A DNA stretch of 64,000 nt from Branchinecta lynchi (Eukaryota; Arthropoda; Branchiopoda; Anostraca; Branchinectidae). This document shows positions 1-12,400 of the stretch, one piece after another (position 1 is the stretch's first letter; each line of letters begins with the position of its first letter). Below the pieces are notes generated by a model. It was given only the letters and a program-made list of their open reading frames with translations. It was not told where the DNA came from and ran no database searches. A program made the translations under genes and the position numbers. The stretch lies in contig JAKZAP010000018.1 of NCBI GenBank assembly GCA_023053575.1, positions 3,410,001 to 3,474,000 on the forward strand. The letters run 5' to 3'.

Positions 1-988
1 TGACTTTGGGTGAGTTGGAGGGTGGGAACCGGAAATCTTGTGGCACGCTCGGAGTGGAAGGATCGGGATTAAGCTTGGTGGGAAGAACGGAATACGAGCC
101 CTGGATACATCCTTAACAGAACCCGACCGGATCCTGGCACTGTTGAGGGAGGTCCGGAATTCTGGTGATCGCGAGTTAAGTTACTTCCAGATGTGGTGGG
201 GCGATGAAACTTGTCTATCCCATTAGAGACCCCGACAAGATTGACTTGGAAATAGTCACTTCCCAGATCTGCCCATCCTGGGTGGGTGGGTTGGGGGTGG
301 GGGGTTAGGGGAAATCTGGAAACTTGAGGCATGCATAACTTTCTAACCGGTGACTAGATGTTAATGAAAATTAGGACGAGTTTGATGTTTCTCATTTGTG
401 CCACAAGGGTTTTGCTTACTAATGAATTCTTTCAAGCACTCATCTGAACCGCAAAGTAGGCTACATAAAATACTTTCGAGCGACGATATAGTTTCATGGT
501 CCCCAAGGCTCCGACATCATTTTTGCCTCAAGGGTTTTGCTTGAAAATTAATGTCTAGCGCCCTAAAATGCGCCTTCTAACCGCAAAAAAAAAAAAACAC
601 TTTTGACCAAAAGATACATTTTCGTGATTTTGGTTTCAAAACTAATTCCTAGCGCCCTTAAACTGCGCATCATAACTGTAAAGTGTAAAAAATAACTATT
701 GATAAGGAAATAGATCTTCATGATTCCCAAGGGCCCATGCTAATTTTGGCCTCCCTTGTTGCTTTCGAATCAATTTCTAACGGCATCAAAGTGCGCATCA
801 TCATCGTAACGTGCAAACAAAACTTTTGACTAAACATATTCATGGTACCCAAGAGCCAATGAACACTCGTGCCTCAGGAGTCAAGGGTTTTGCTTACAAA
901 GGATTAAAATAAACCCACGAGTTGACAAATTCCCACAGTCATCCTCTGTGCCAATTTGGCAAGTGCCATATGAGCTTCTAGCTCTTGT
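1..988 (+). repeat. G-rich dispersed element, 3' part (truncated by window edge)
   Basis: Bases 1-360 are the same kind of G-rich units seen at 3840-5900: repeated atgaaacttg-like words separated by GGGG runs. Bases 390-900 hold four degenerate copies of a module with caagggttttgctt and tctagcgccct words (about 403, 527, 650 and 885). The end motif is gcaagtgccatatgagct followed by agctcttgtt at 963-988, the same end as at 6037-6066 and, reversed, at about 61965. I infer a non-autonomous repeat family of unknown class. Confidence 0.6.
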
Positions 989-2162
989 TTTAATGCCGTA
1001 TACCTTCTTTTGCACAGTTAATTACTACTTGCAGAACAAGAGTATGGATATTTTTCCTCCATCCGACTGTAATGGTAACAAAAAAACAACAGTATAAGTG
1101 TCTGCCTTTCCTACATTAGGGCTATTCATTACGAATGATTTAATTTGAACTTTCGTGAAATAGGTTTGATTTGTGAAATAAGATCTTGAGGCAGTCTATC
1201 AAAAGAACAAAACCACGTGATGCTCAGCCGGCTCAGTAGATGCCCGTCATCCATATAGAACCTCCGCCACGGTGGTTTTCAAACTGTTCCTTCCAAAAAA
1301 AACTATATACTAGACAAAAAATAAAAACCAACAATATTTTGGCCCACCAAGTGTAGCAAGTTCACCCTTCGACCCCTTCTAAATTCGTCAGGTTGACTTC
1401 CCGAAAATACTTAATTTGTTGCTTTAGTCTTTATGGTCGGTGGTGGTCGATACGGGCAAGGATCAATTTTTTGCCCCAAGGCGTGCGGTTAAACATGCAC
1501 AGATGCTGACCCAGAGGTCTGTCGGAGGCATGGGACCTTCTGCAGAAAGAGACACTTGGCGGGTCTCTGCATTCTGTCCATCGAAGCTCTGTGGCAGAAA
1601 TGATAGAATCGTCGGCTAGATGTGTGAATTATAATTTTGTTCTGTACCAAAATCAGCAAAAGTAAGCTATGCAGCTTCGCGCATTCCAGGTCCATGTGAT
1701 TGGGTTTTTGCTGGACCGTCAGAAGTCTGATAATATTTTAGCTAAAAGATGGGTAATTGAGCACTTGGAACGTTACTTCTGATGTTAATGTTCCAACACC
1801 TTAGGCGAGTGGTCTCGCAAAATATAGCACGTACTGATTTTAAGGATTATGAATAAACTTTATTTCAAATGGTTTTAATGTTACTTTTTTGCGAACCCTA
1901 CCTTATACTGGAGCAAAAGAGTAAATGTCATGTATCACTTGGAGATAGCTTACAAGTGCAGTCTCGCAATGCTGTGTGCGATAACTTCTGCTTCGAAGGC
2001 CTGATGCTTCTGAATTTTTGCCTACATGAAGCATTAAAGATGAGTAATGAAACAGACAGGTTATTTATTAAGTTATTTATTAACATAACTAGAAACAAAC
2101 CAACACATATCCTTTATGTCCGCATCTCAAACTCGCGTAGCAGTTTTTGCGTCAATTTATTT
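989..2162. other. Intronic sequence, nothing recognised
   Basis: AT-rich sequence with no spectrin-like exon, no recognisable coding segment and no clear repeat structure. Short open frames here (for example 1869-2165) have no recognisable similarity and biased composition typical of noncoding AT-rich DNA. Confidence 0.5.
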
Positions 2163-3733
2163 TAATTTCCGACCGTTCAAATGTAACTGCTATATACAGA
2201 CCGATAGCGATAATGTCGGCATTAAGCAAGGTGTTTGAAAAAATAATAGATAAAAGACTAGGGAGATGGCTTGATTTTTATAAGGTAATACAAGAAGAAC
2301 AAGGGGGATTTAGAAGAAGTTATAGTACGTCTGACCGGATGTTCGTTTTAAAAACATTAAAAGAAAAATATGGAAAGGGAAATAAGAAACTGTTCGTAGC
2401 ATTTTTAGACCTGCAAAAATCTTTTGATACAGTAGATAGGCTATTGCTTGTAAGGGAATTATTAAAAATAGGGTTACCGGCAATTTTTGTGAATTTGTTA
2501 GTTAGTATGTATTCGTCAACAAAGGGGATAGTAAAATTAGTTGATAAAGGAATATCACGAAGTTTCGAGAACAGTTTTATCCCCAAAGCTGTTCGGGATA
2601 TTTATTAATGATCTGATAGAATTTTTGGAAAAAAGATGGGCCCCGACAGTAACCCTTGGCAAAAAGGCGTTTTCGGTGCTTCTATTCGCCGACGATACAG
2701 CCCTGGTGGCGAAATCAGCAAATGACCTACAGATCCTGTTAGATTTGGTGGCTGAATACCTGGATATGAAAAAATTAGTCCTTAACAGTAGTAAAACAGA
2801 GATAGTTACTTTCACATCAAGGGTAAGTAAAGAGGAAATTCACGAATTCAAGTTTAAAGGAGAGAAACTAAAAACGACGAATAAATTTAAGTATCTTGGT
2901 TTTATACTGACCCCCAACGGAAGTTGGAGTACACATGTGAAGGAAATGGTGACACGGGGGCGAGTAGCTTCCGCAGCAATATTTCAAAATCCAACACTGA
3001 TGGGAATAAAAACATTAAAGATACACAGACATATTTTTACTTCAAAAATAATGCCGGTATTCCATTATGGTGCTGAACTGTGGGGTTTTGAGACAGCTCC
3101 ACAGATTGAAACCCTACAGCTACAGTACTATAAGAGAGTCTACAAGCTTCATCCAACAACCCATTCGCAAGCATTAAAAGGGGACCTTGGACTATTTACA
3201 ATGCGAAAGCAAAGACTAGTCCAAATCCTACAATTTTGGCTAAAAATTATTCAGATGCCTGAGGATAGACTGCTAAAATCTGCTTATAATGAGCTTCTTC
3301 TAATGGGAAAAAAAAGGTCATGGCCATTCCAAGTTAAAGCCCTCCTAGATTCGGTGGGACTATCGTGTGCTTGGAGCAATGGATTTGGACCCACATCGGA
3401 ACCAGCATCCCTGTTAAAAGAAGTGTTAAGAGTATTAGAAGATCAAGAAATACAGAAATGGGCAAGTATTGTTAGAGAATCGGCGACACTAACAAATTAT
3501 AAACTGGTTAAAGAAAGTTTTGGACCAGAATTTTACATGAAGTTCAACCTACCAAAAACTTACCTCACGCTCTGGATCCAGTTGCGAGCGAACTGTCTGC
3601 CAGTACACGGGAAAAGTAAGTTCGACAAGAAAAAAAGTGTATCCGCCAGTACGAACAGCCCCTGCTCACTCTGCGGTGAAGGCGATGATGACCTAGCTCA
3701 TTTGGTTGCACTGTGTCGCGAACTCTCGTTTTT
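2163..3733 (+). mobile_element. Non-LTR retrotransposon (LINE) reverse transcriptase fragment, broken
   Basis: Two overlapping open frames give one reverse transcriptase. The first (to about 2570) reads NVTAIYRPIAIMSALSKVFE and QGGFRRSYSTSD and LDLQKSFDTV. The second (from about 2570) reads TVLSPKLFGIFINDLIEFLE, then the catalytic FADD at 2685-2696, and a C-terminal region with a CX2C..HX4C knuckle (CSLCGEGDDDLAHLVALC). The order matches RT blocks of jockey/I/CR1-type LINE ORF2. The frame shifts near 2555-2575. The 5' part (endonuclease) is missing. The 3' end is cut at about 3733, where the G-rich element begins. It is a dead copy; the exact clade is uncertain. Confidence 0.85.
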
Positions 3734-6066
3734 ATGGCACTTGAGCTTACTCAGGTGCCATATAGCGATTGTAATTTCTGTCCGTCAGTCGGTCTGTCGG
3801 TCCCGGTTTTGCTAGTTCGGGCACTTCCAGATAAGCTAGGACGATGAAACTTGGCAGGCATATCAGGAACTGGACCAGATTAAATTAGAAATTGTCGCTT
3901 CCCCGATCCGACCATCTGGAGGGGGTGGAGGGAGGGGGAATCCGGAAAAAATAGGAAAAATGAGATATTTTTAGCTTACGAACGGGTGATCGGATTTTAA
4001 TGAAACTTGATATGTGGAAGGACTTCGTGTCTCAGACCCTCCATTTTAAATCCAGACCGGATCCGGTGACATTGGGGGGAGTTGGAGGGGGAAACCGGAA
4101 ATCTTGGGAAACACTTAGAGTGGAGGGATCCGGATGAAACTTGGTGGAAAGTACAAGCAAAAGTCCTAGATACGTGACTGATATAACCGGAACGGATCCG
4201 CTTACTTTGGGGGAGTTGGGGGGGGGGAGAAGTCCGAATTTGTAGTGATCCCGCGAGTTCCGTGCTTCCTGATGTGCTGGGATGATGGAAATTGACAGGC
4301 ATGTCTGGGACCCGACCAGATTAAATAGGAAATCGTTAATTCCCCGATTCGACCATCTGGGGGGGGGGGGGGTGGAGGGAGGGTGAAGCCAAAATTTGAG
4401 GTATTTTTAGCTTGCGAACGGGTGATCGGATCTTGATGAAAGTTGATATTTAGGATGACCTCGTGTCTCAGACATCTCACTTTAAATCCGGGCCGGATCC
4501 GATGACACTGGGGGGAGTTGGAGGAGGGAACCGGAAATTTTGAGAAACGCTTAAAGTGGAAGGATCGGGATGAAACTTGGTAGGAAAAACAAGCACAAGT
4601 CCTAGACACGTCATTGACATAACCGGACCGGATCAGGGCACTGTGGGGGAGTTGGGGTGGGGGTCCGGATTTCTAGCGATCCCGCGAGTTCGGTATACTT
4701 CCTGATGTCCTAGGTCGATGAAACTTTGCAGGTATATCAGGGATCCAAACAGATTGACTTGAGAACAGCCGTTCCCCCGACCCGACGATCGTGGGGGGAG
4801 TGGGTGGATGGGGAGTCCGGAATCTAGTGGCGTGCATAACTTTTGAACGGGTGATCGGATTTGAATGAAACTTGTCTGGTGAGCTATCACCTCGGACGTT
4901 CAGTGTCACGTCCGGGTCGGGTCCGATACCTGTAGGGATGGGGGGGGGGGGGTGGAAAACTCAAGAAACTCTAAAAGCAGAGGGATTGGGACGAAACTTA
5001 ATGGATGGAACAAGCATTAGGCCTAGATGAAATTGACGGAGCCAGATGGTTTCGGGGCTCTGTGGGGGAGTTGGAGGGGGTTTCCTGGAATTCCGGTAGT
5101 CGTGAGTTAGAATAGTTCCGGATGTAGAACGACAACGAAACTTTGCAGGCATATTAGCGACCCGAATTATTTTGACTTAAGAACCTGACACAACCTACCC
5201 CTGGAAACTTACGTTCCTAGATCCGAGCATTTTTTGGGGAGCAAGAGAAGAGAAATACGGAAATTGACTTCTATAAATTGCAAACGAGTGGTCAGATTCG
5301 AGTGAAACTTCATGGGTGATACGAATCGATGGCCTCGACAGTAAAACATGCGTTCGAACCATATGCGACCACGATTAGGGGAATTGGGGGTGGGGGGACT
5401 TTTGACATGCACAAAAACCAAACGGCTGGACCGAATGTGATGCAAATTCGACAGTGCCGAGTTTATGCGGCCTAGATTTGTTATTTGTCGTCCGGGCCGG
5501 ATTCGACCAAGGTAGGGGGGGGGGGGGTACTGGAAACTTGCAGATAGGCTATGCTCCAATGTCAGTAAAACTTGATGGACAGGAACAGGGAATTAAGAGA
5601 TTGGGCCCGAACCGGCTCCGACAACGTTGGTGGTACCGGAACTTTCCAAAAATGCTCAGATTCGAGTGAAACTTGATAGATGGTATAAAAGAAGATGCTT
5701 TAGGTGGTCGATTTTTTTTTATTCCGAACCAGACTCGGCCACGGTAGGTGGAGATAGAGTGAGTACCGGAAATCGTGTAGCACGTCTAGGGATCAAACAA
5801 ATGGATTTATTTGGATGAAAGTTTGAACAGTCATGTGCATTTGCTACAGACAATCGAGACGATGCCGGAAGTGCTCACAAATGAGTGAAACTAAATATCC
5901 AGATCCAGATAACCGGTTTTACGCATCTGTAGCATGAGACGCGAAAACTCTTTCGGAGCATAACGAACACGGAAAATAGTGAAATATGGCAAATGCAAAG
6001 ATTAGTGAGGTGTCGTTCTTGTACAGCCTACTCGTACAAGTGCCATATGAGCTCGTAGCTCTTGTT
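3733..6066 (+). repeat. G-rich element with 430-bp higher-order repeat units
   Basis: The left end carries a small hairpin (tatggcacttgag / ctcaggtgccata) followed by a gtctgtcggtc-rich stretch. The body repeats every 430 bp or so: the word gatgaaacttggcaggcat or a variant occurs at about 3844, 4283, 4715 and 5130. Each unit has three related subunits of about 140 bp, each with an atgaaacttg word and a GGGG-rich segment. The right end is caagtgccatatgagct at 6037. The order of ends and body is the same, reversed, at 61.5-63.5 kb. G runs at 4361-4373, 4939-4953 and 5515-5527 could form G-quadruplexes in DNA or pre-mRNA (inference). Confidence 0.65.
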
Positions 6067-6317
6067 AAGGGAATCTTGCTGGGGGGTAAGGGAGATACTG
6101 TTTCCCGATATATTGAAGAGCACATCTCCAGGAGCAATTAGTGCGTTATGTAGATTTGTGCTGCAAAGTGTTAAAGTAAAATTTGACCGGGCGAGTGCAG
6201 TTTAGTTTATGTAGTGATGTATTAGAAGTAATTATGAAGTTTTTTGTTTTGTTGTATGTATATGGCCCTAAGGCTTTAAATACAATATTATTATTATTAT
6301 GGTTTCTTTCTTTACAG

Positions 6318-6413
6318 TATTTCAAAAGAGATGCCGACGAGTTGGAATCGTGGATCTACGAGAAGCTTCAAGTGGCTTCCGACGAGAGCTTCAAAGATAC
6401 TAGCAATCTCCAG
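6318..6413 (+). CDS. SPTAN1: alpha-spectrin exon 1 of window (repeat 1, helix A)
   Basis: Acceptor tttacag, donor gtaagt, 32 codons, phase 0 at both ends. It encodes [18 protein letters not shown] then [14 protein letters not shown], which matches helix A of the first full repeat of alpha-II spectrin almost residue for residue. The human counterpart is preceded by the N-terminal partial repeat that meets beta-spectrin at the tetramer site. No exon for that segment was found in 1-6317, so it must lie upstream of the window. Confidence 0.95.
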
Positions 6414-9400
6414 GTAAGTTTTATTTTCTCATTATATAAATATATGTAGGCTATGTATATGTGTATTCGAAAAGCCGTAATGTCATAAACAGTGTTGGAC
6501 TTTTATGTGTACTTCCTCTAGAAAGCCCCCTTCCGCGGTAGGTTGCCCCCCGAAAGCATTCCTTCCAGGGCTTCAACTGCTGGGACAGTTTTCAGAGAAT
6601 CGTCCAGACTTATCCATAGAATCACCCATACCATTATTAAACGGACTCAAAATTTAATTGCTGTTTTTGGGCAAATTTGAAGTAGTTTTCAAAAATATCT
6701 TAAAGTTGAGTCGTTGCTTTTCACTTTGCCTAGTGAAACTGATTTATCGGACAAAAAGTATTGCGAAGGAGGAAGATTTGAAATCAAGGGGGGGGGGATT
6801 GCCCCCTCCCCCTAAAGGGCGCCTCTCGAATTGTCATTCCCCTAAATCCAAAGCCTTTACAAAATTGCAAGTTTGCCTGCCTGGCTAACCGCCCATGTAC
6901 TGCTAACGACTCCCCCCTTTAAATTTTCCCGTGAAAAAGGCCCTTTTCTTCTTTGATAAACCATAGTTTTCGTTTTACAAATTTGCAGTCGCGACACTGG
7001 CTCATAAGCTGAATTGTTGCATTCGGTTGTCTATATATTTCAGCATCGTGTTTGTCCTTGTTCGTTACATGCTGACTGTCGTGAAATCTAAATGGGCGTT
7101 TTTAGTAACTTACAATCTTTCCCTGTTTTGGGTTCTATTTAAAGATTGGAATAAGCGTTCCATCCGATCGTGCTATTATAGACTCTGCAATTTATTGTTA
7201 TGCCCACCAACCTGTACTAGACATTCGTGGGTTAGTGGAAGGTACAGCTTTGTCGATCAGTAGGGGGCGGCCCGAAATCGGCTCTCTCGTTATGTACGTT
7301 TTCGTAGCAAGACAATTCCCTGTACGGTGCGAGGGTGCTATGGTCTTCTTTTATTTAGCTTTCTTTTTATGCAGATCTACTTCCAGTCCTGTTTCGTGTG
7401 TCCTCTCTTTTCCTTCTCCTTTTCTATAATTCTGTACATTGTTACTATGTCATATGTAGTGGGTCAGTAAAATCCATTGGTTTAATAATAAGAATAATGC
7501 TTTTCCTCACTGCTTTTCATTCCTCTATTTTCCTTTTCTATACTCCGCATTTTTTCTATGTCATATGTAGTGGTCAATGAAATGCATTCGTTTAATAATT
7601 GATAATGCATCATAAAATGTTTTCGTCCCTACATGTCTCGAAAAAATTGGGATTGGTCTTACAGAGCTGATTCAAAAATCTTATCTACAGTACACTCGAG
7701 GCTCTTAATCGATTCCGCGTTTTCGATAAGGCTGTCTCAAGGTCGAACAATTCCACTTTTACAAACCCCAATTTTGATGGTGGACATCTAGGACGGAATA
7801 AAATAAATTGATGCAAAAACAGCTTCGGGAGACGAGATTGCTGACACAAAAGAGATGCTTTGGTTTGTTTGTAGTTATGTTAATTAATAAAAGTCTCATT
7901 ACTCATGTTTAACGGTTCATGTAGGCAAAAATTCAGAAGCACCAGGCCTTCGAAGCAGAAGTCATCGCACACAGCAATGCGATTGTCAACCTTGATCAGA
8001 CTGGCATCGCCATGATCGAATATAACCACTTCGCGTCCGAGACGATCAAGAAGAGATTGGGTGAGTATTTTCCTAGAAATCTGATATCGCCTTTCGAGCG
8101 CCGCGGAAAACCTCCATCTGTTCCGTGATGAGTTCCCACCCTACCCCCCCTCCCCCAACACCGGGGATGTTGATGACATTAAAGAGATTGAAGTGTTGTT
8201 CTGGTTAAGAAGAGCCGTAAAAAAAAGAAAAGAAAAAGGTTTTTATTTAGTTTTGGTAATTTTAGTCACGGTGGAAGGGGTGCCCTATGCTGGAAGGGCA
8301 CCCTGTGATACCGGTTGAGCCATTATTTTAATGTGATTGTAGGATACGGCTATTTTGAGTGTAATTGTTTTAACTGCTCAAATACAATTAAAAGAATGAT
8401 AATTATTTAAGTAGGAAATAAATAGTAATTAGAATTTAGTATAAGAGTAAAATGTAGGTGACGTATAAAGATAAGAATTTTGAGTTGTGATAATAAAGAA
8501 AGTTGCGTCACTGAGAGGAGTGGAAAAAAAAAAGAGATTGACGTGGTTGATTGTCCTCCATTGGTTTTTATCGTCTGTGCAGAGAAGATTCTAAATTTGT
8601 TTGTTTCCCTCGGAACTGGGGAGCACAGAATGCAGTGTATAAATAAGAGCTATGCGTAAACCACCTGATCTGTTGAATGACATATAAATACTAAAAAAAA
8701 TACATTTGGTTTCGACAACAAAATTACAATTGTTTATGTACTATATTGTTCACTTCCTAGAAAATGGGTACAGGTTGTGGGTTTGGAGGGCTATCGAAGC
8801 GTTTGTACTAAAGTTTGTCATCTTTTTCTTCAAAATTAAAACTGGGTCTTTTAATTTAAAATCAGAAACCAACTGCGAATTACTGAAAGAAATGAGGAAC
8901 CCAAGCAGAAATCAACTTTGAAATACGATATTTTAATAGCAAATATGTCGCAAATGCGAAGATTTTCTACGATTGTTGCAGCAAATAGGACATGAGGTAA
9001 AGCTACGGCGGTGAACAATGACCCGAGCTATACATATGTAAAAAAAATGACTCAACACAGATAAGTCAGCTAAGAATTTCTTCAGAGATATTTCGTCCCT
9101 TCGTGGCAACGGTCCACGTCAGGCTGCAGCTGAAGTAACGAACCAGAAATCTGTGATTCCAACCTGCGACTGCAGGTTGCTAGAAATGCTGACTGGTTAG
9201 GATTCTGCAGAAAGAGTTGTGTTCGCAATAACCATTCCAGTCGACTGGAAATGGATTCTACGCCATTTTCTGCAAATCAACCAATCCCTTTAATGATAAT
9301 TTCTAGATGAGCTTCACCGCTTGTGGGAGCTGCTTCTGATGAAACTGGGCGAGAAAGGCGTCAGACTAAACCAGGCATTGATCTTCGTACAGTATCTGCG

Positions 9401-12400
9401 CCAATGCGATGAGGTCATGTTTTGGATCAATGACAAGGTAATTCGTTATTCCTCCATGGAGTCTTGGCAGATTTGATTTACGATAAGAAATTCTGTGCAT
9501 GTCTGTTTGCGCTCAAAGTCTCCAAATAGACAGGAAATGATTCCAATATCACTTGGAGTTCGTTTGTTACTGGGCCTTTCTGAGTGAGATTCGTCGTTTC
9601 GCGTAGCGTTAAATTAAAGCCAACCCGTAAAGTAGAAGTCCGGAATTCGCAGATGGAGCCTGCCATTATCACTCCGAACAACATCTGCCCAGGTTTGCTT
9701 AAGACATTATGGCGTTTCTCACAGAAGAAGGGGAGGATGGCATCCTGTTCGATTTTCAAAGGATCCGTCGCGCCTATTACGCCAGTGCGACCTACTTCCG
9801 CTCGGAGACCTAAATTTCATATGCTAACGGCACTTCACTAATCTATCCGCTTGCCACAGTTCACTGTTGTCAGTTCGCATTATGCTCCCAACGAGTGTTA
9901 GCGTATCATGCTGTCGATGCGTAAAACCGCTTTCTGAATTTTGTCAAGTTTTTGTTACAAGGCAATGGGCTTGGGAAAAGGCTTAAAACAGCCCAAGTTG
10001 TGGATAATTTGTTAAAAGAAAAGCTTAGTTTTACAGTATTCAGATATTTTTGAATATCGGAACAGTCAAAGTAATATTGGAGTCAAAAACTCAATCCTGT
10101 TTGTCGGCTTCGTCATTATTTCACCGAAGTTCGCTTTTCGTTTGACAGCGTGCGATCCTTTGTTAAATCACACATTAAATCAACTAACCATCCCAAGTTG
10201 TTGCGACGCAACTAGAACAAAGATCCTTAGAAGAAGAAATTTTTGCACGCTTAGCCAAAATTAAGGTAGCTTTTTCTTTCTCACAGAAGAAGGGAAGGAT
10301 GATGGCATCTTCGTCGTTCTGTTAAATCAAGAGCTCGCATCCTATTGGTCAGTTTCGGCATCATTTATTAAATCTTCAGTTGTTGTAACGGAACTGGGAG
10401 GTACAAAGGATCACAACAGAAGAAGTGTAATGTTCAAAAGGAACAAGTAAAATGTATGACAGGAAACTGACAACATTGTTTTTTGCCGACACGAAACTGG
10501 AATACTGACAGGTCGCTGCGTCTGACTCGCAAGCAAGAAAGGATTAACATTTACCATGTTTTTAGGAAGCCTTCGTCACATCTGACGAGTTCGGCTCCGA
10601 CCTTGAGCATGTCGAGGTTCTTCAGAGGAAGTTTGACGAGTTCCAGAAAGATCTCGCATCCCAGGAATATCGAGTCGCTGAAGTCTGTGATCTTGCCGAC
10701 CGTCTGGCAAACGAAGCCCATCCCGAGCAGGAGACTATTATTAAACGCAAGGAGGTAAAGTTTAATCTGATATTTCTATAATATCTGAATCGTTCGGGAG
10801 AATCTGCTAGTTTCAATGCCGTAACCGTCTTATTTTCAGACACTTACTAAAGACAAATGGAGACAAGAAGTCGAGTGACAGAAACCTGACACAAGAATAA
10901 TAGTACCTATAATCTAACATTAAAAATGATTCCCTCGTAGTCGAGGCAGCTACCCCGGAACCCACCGACAGTTAAAAAAATCTACCCAAAACTCACGCAA
11001 CGAAAACGCGACGGATGGGGTAGTGGAACGAATAATCCCCTGAAGCTAATTTATTTATTCATTTATTTCCCTCAGAACTGAGGATACAAAATAATGTATA
11101 AAAAAGAACTATGCGTAAAAAAATATATAGGATAGGTCACTTTATTAGTGATTGACGAATAAAGACACTAATAGGGCTTCGCTCATTTCTGGTCCTCGTC
11201 CCCTTGTCGAGGAGCTCAAATTCTTCCGGGAAACTCTTACGGTTACGTTTTGGTTCGCGGCAATTCAGATCAGAGATGAACATTTTTCTATTTCTTTAAC
11301 AACAAAAAAGAAGAACAGCAAAACGATGACTTTCTGCGAAACTTTGTCGAAGAAACAACAAATGTATCATCCTCTTGTGCCCTTTTCGGTATAGCTCCGA
11401 AAAATTATCCTTTTTTACCGACATTTTTTACACATTTCAAAACGCTAAATTTGTAGTATTGCAGGCTATAGAGCTTTCTTTGCACGAAATGCCTTAGCGG
11501 TTTTTGAAATTTGTATTACGACACCTTTGTTCAAAAGATAAGCTGTAAGCTGAGACAGGTATTTACAAGTCGCGAACGTGATAAGGAATGTTATTTCATG
11601 ACTGACGGATAGGAATGAGAAAGTATAAAAAGCGACTGGGAAACCTATTTAGCTATTTAAGTGCCTCAGCCTTTTTCATCTCATTATCTTCAAGTATTGT
11701 GACAAGATGTCTATTTTTGGGAATTTTTTTTAAAGCAGCAACAAGATTCACACTTTGACGGTTAGAGTAGTTAATAATTTGTCATTTCTTTTTTTTATCT
11801 GTCGTCTGCAACAAATCTTCGCATACTGTCAGTCGTTCTGACAAGAAGAGTCGACGTTCGAGATGAGATGAATCCTGTTGTCGAATGCTCAAAGGTTGCG
11901 CTTTGAATGACTAGGAGAACTCTTCCACTACCAGTATCCACGGAAACCCAGCCGTAATCATTAGCCTAAAACTCGGGCATACACAGTATCCCGATTTGAG
12001 TCCTGGTTCTTCATCTTCAAACATTAGCAACATTCGAAGTTCACCTCCTACCGGTACTCTTGACTTTCATTCTCTTCGGAAGAGTGGAAGCTCCTTGCAA
12101 GAAACCTGAAGGAGGCTGAACTTGCTGTAGCCAACAGTTACCGGAAGTAACGACGACGATTGTCCTAGTTACCAAAGTATTCACTTCGGGAGTCTGTGGA
12201 GCAGAGCTCTCAAACATAGTGCTACAGATAGTAGTAGTAGAATAGTTTTATAAACAAAACAATCGAGGATCTCATAAATAGTGCCCGGGACACATTCAGT
12301 CACACCTGTACGTAATTTGGTTCGTTAATTTGGTTAATTACCCACTCTTACGTTTCATCCTGGTCAGACCTGGAACGAAGAAATTCAGATATATTACCAT

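Noticed and set aside
1..6317. Missing first coding exon of alpha-spectrin
   Set aside because: Searched all frames for the conserved N-terminal partial-repeat sequence (QERR-QVL-RY--FKE type); none found, so it lies upstream.
8278..8306. Hairpin ggggtgccct / agggcaccc as an RNA gene or terminator
   Set aside because: Single short stem in an intron with no supporting context.
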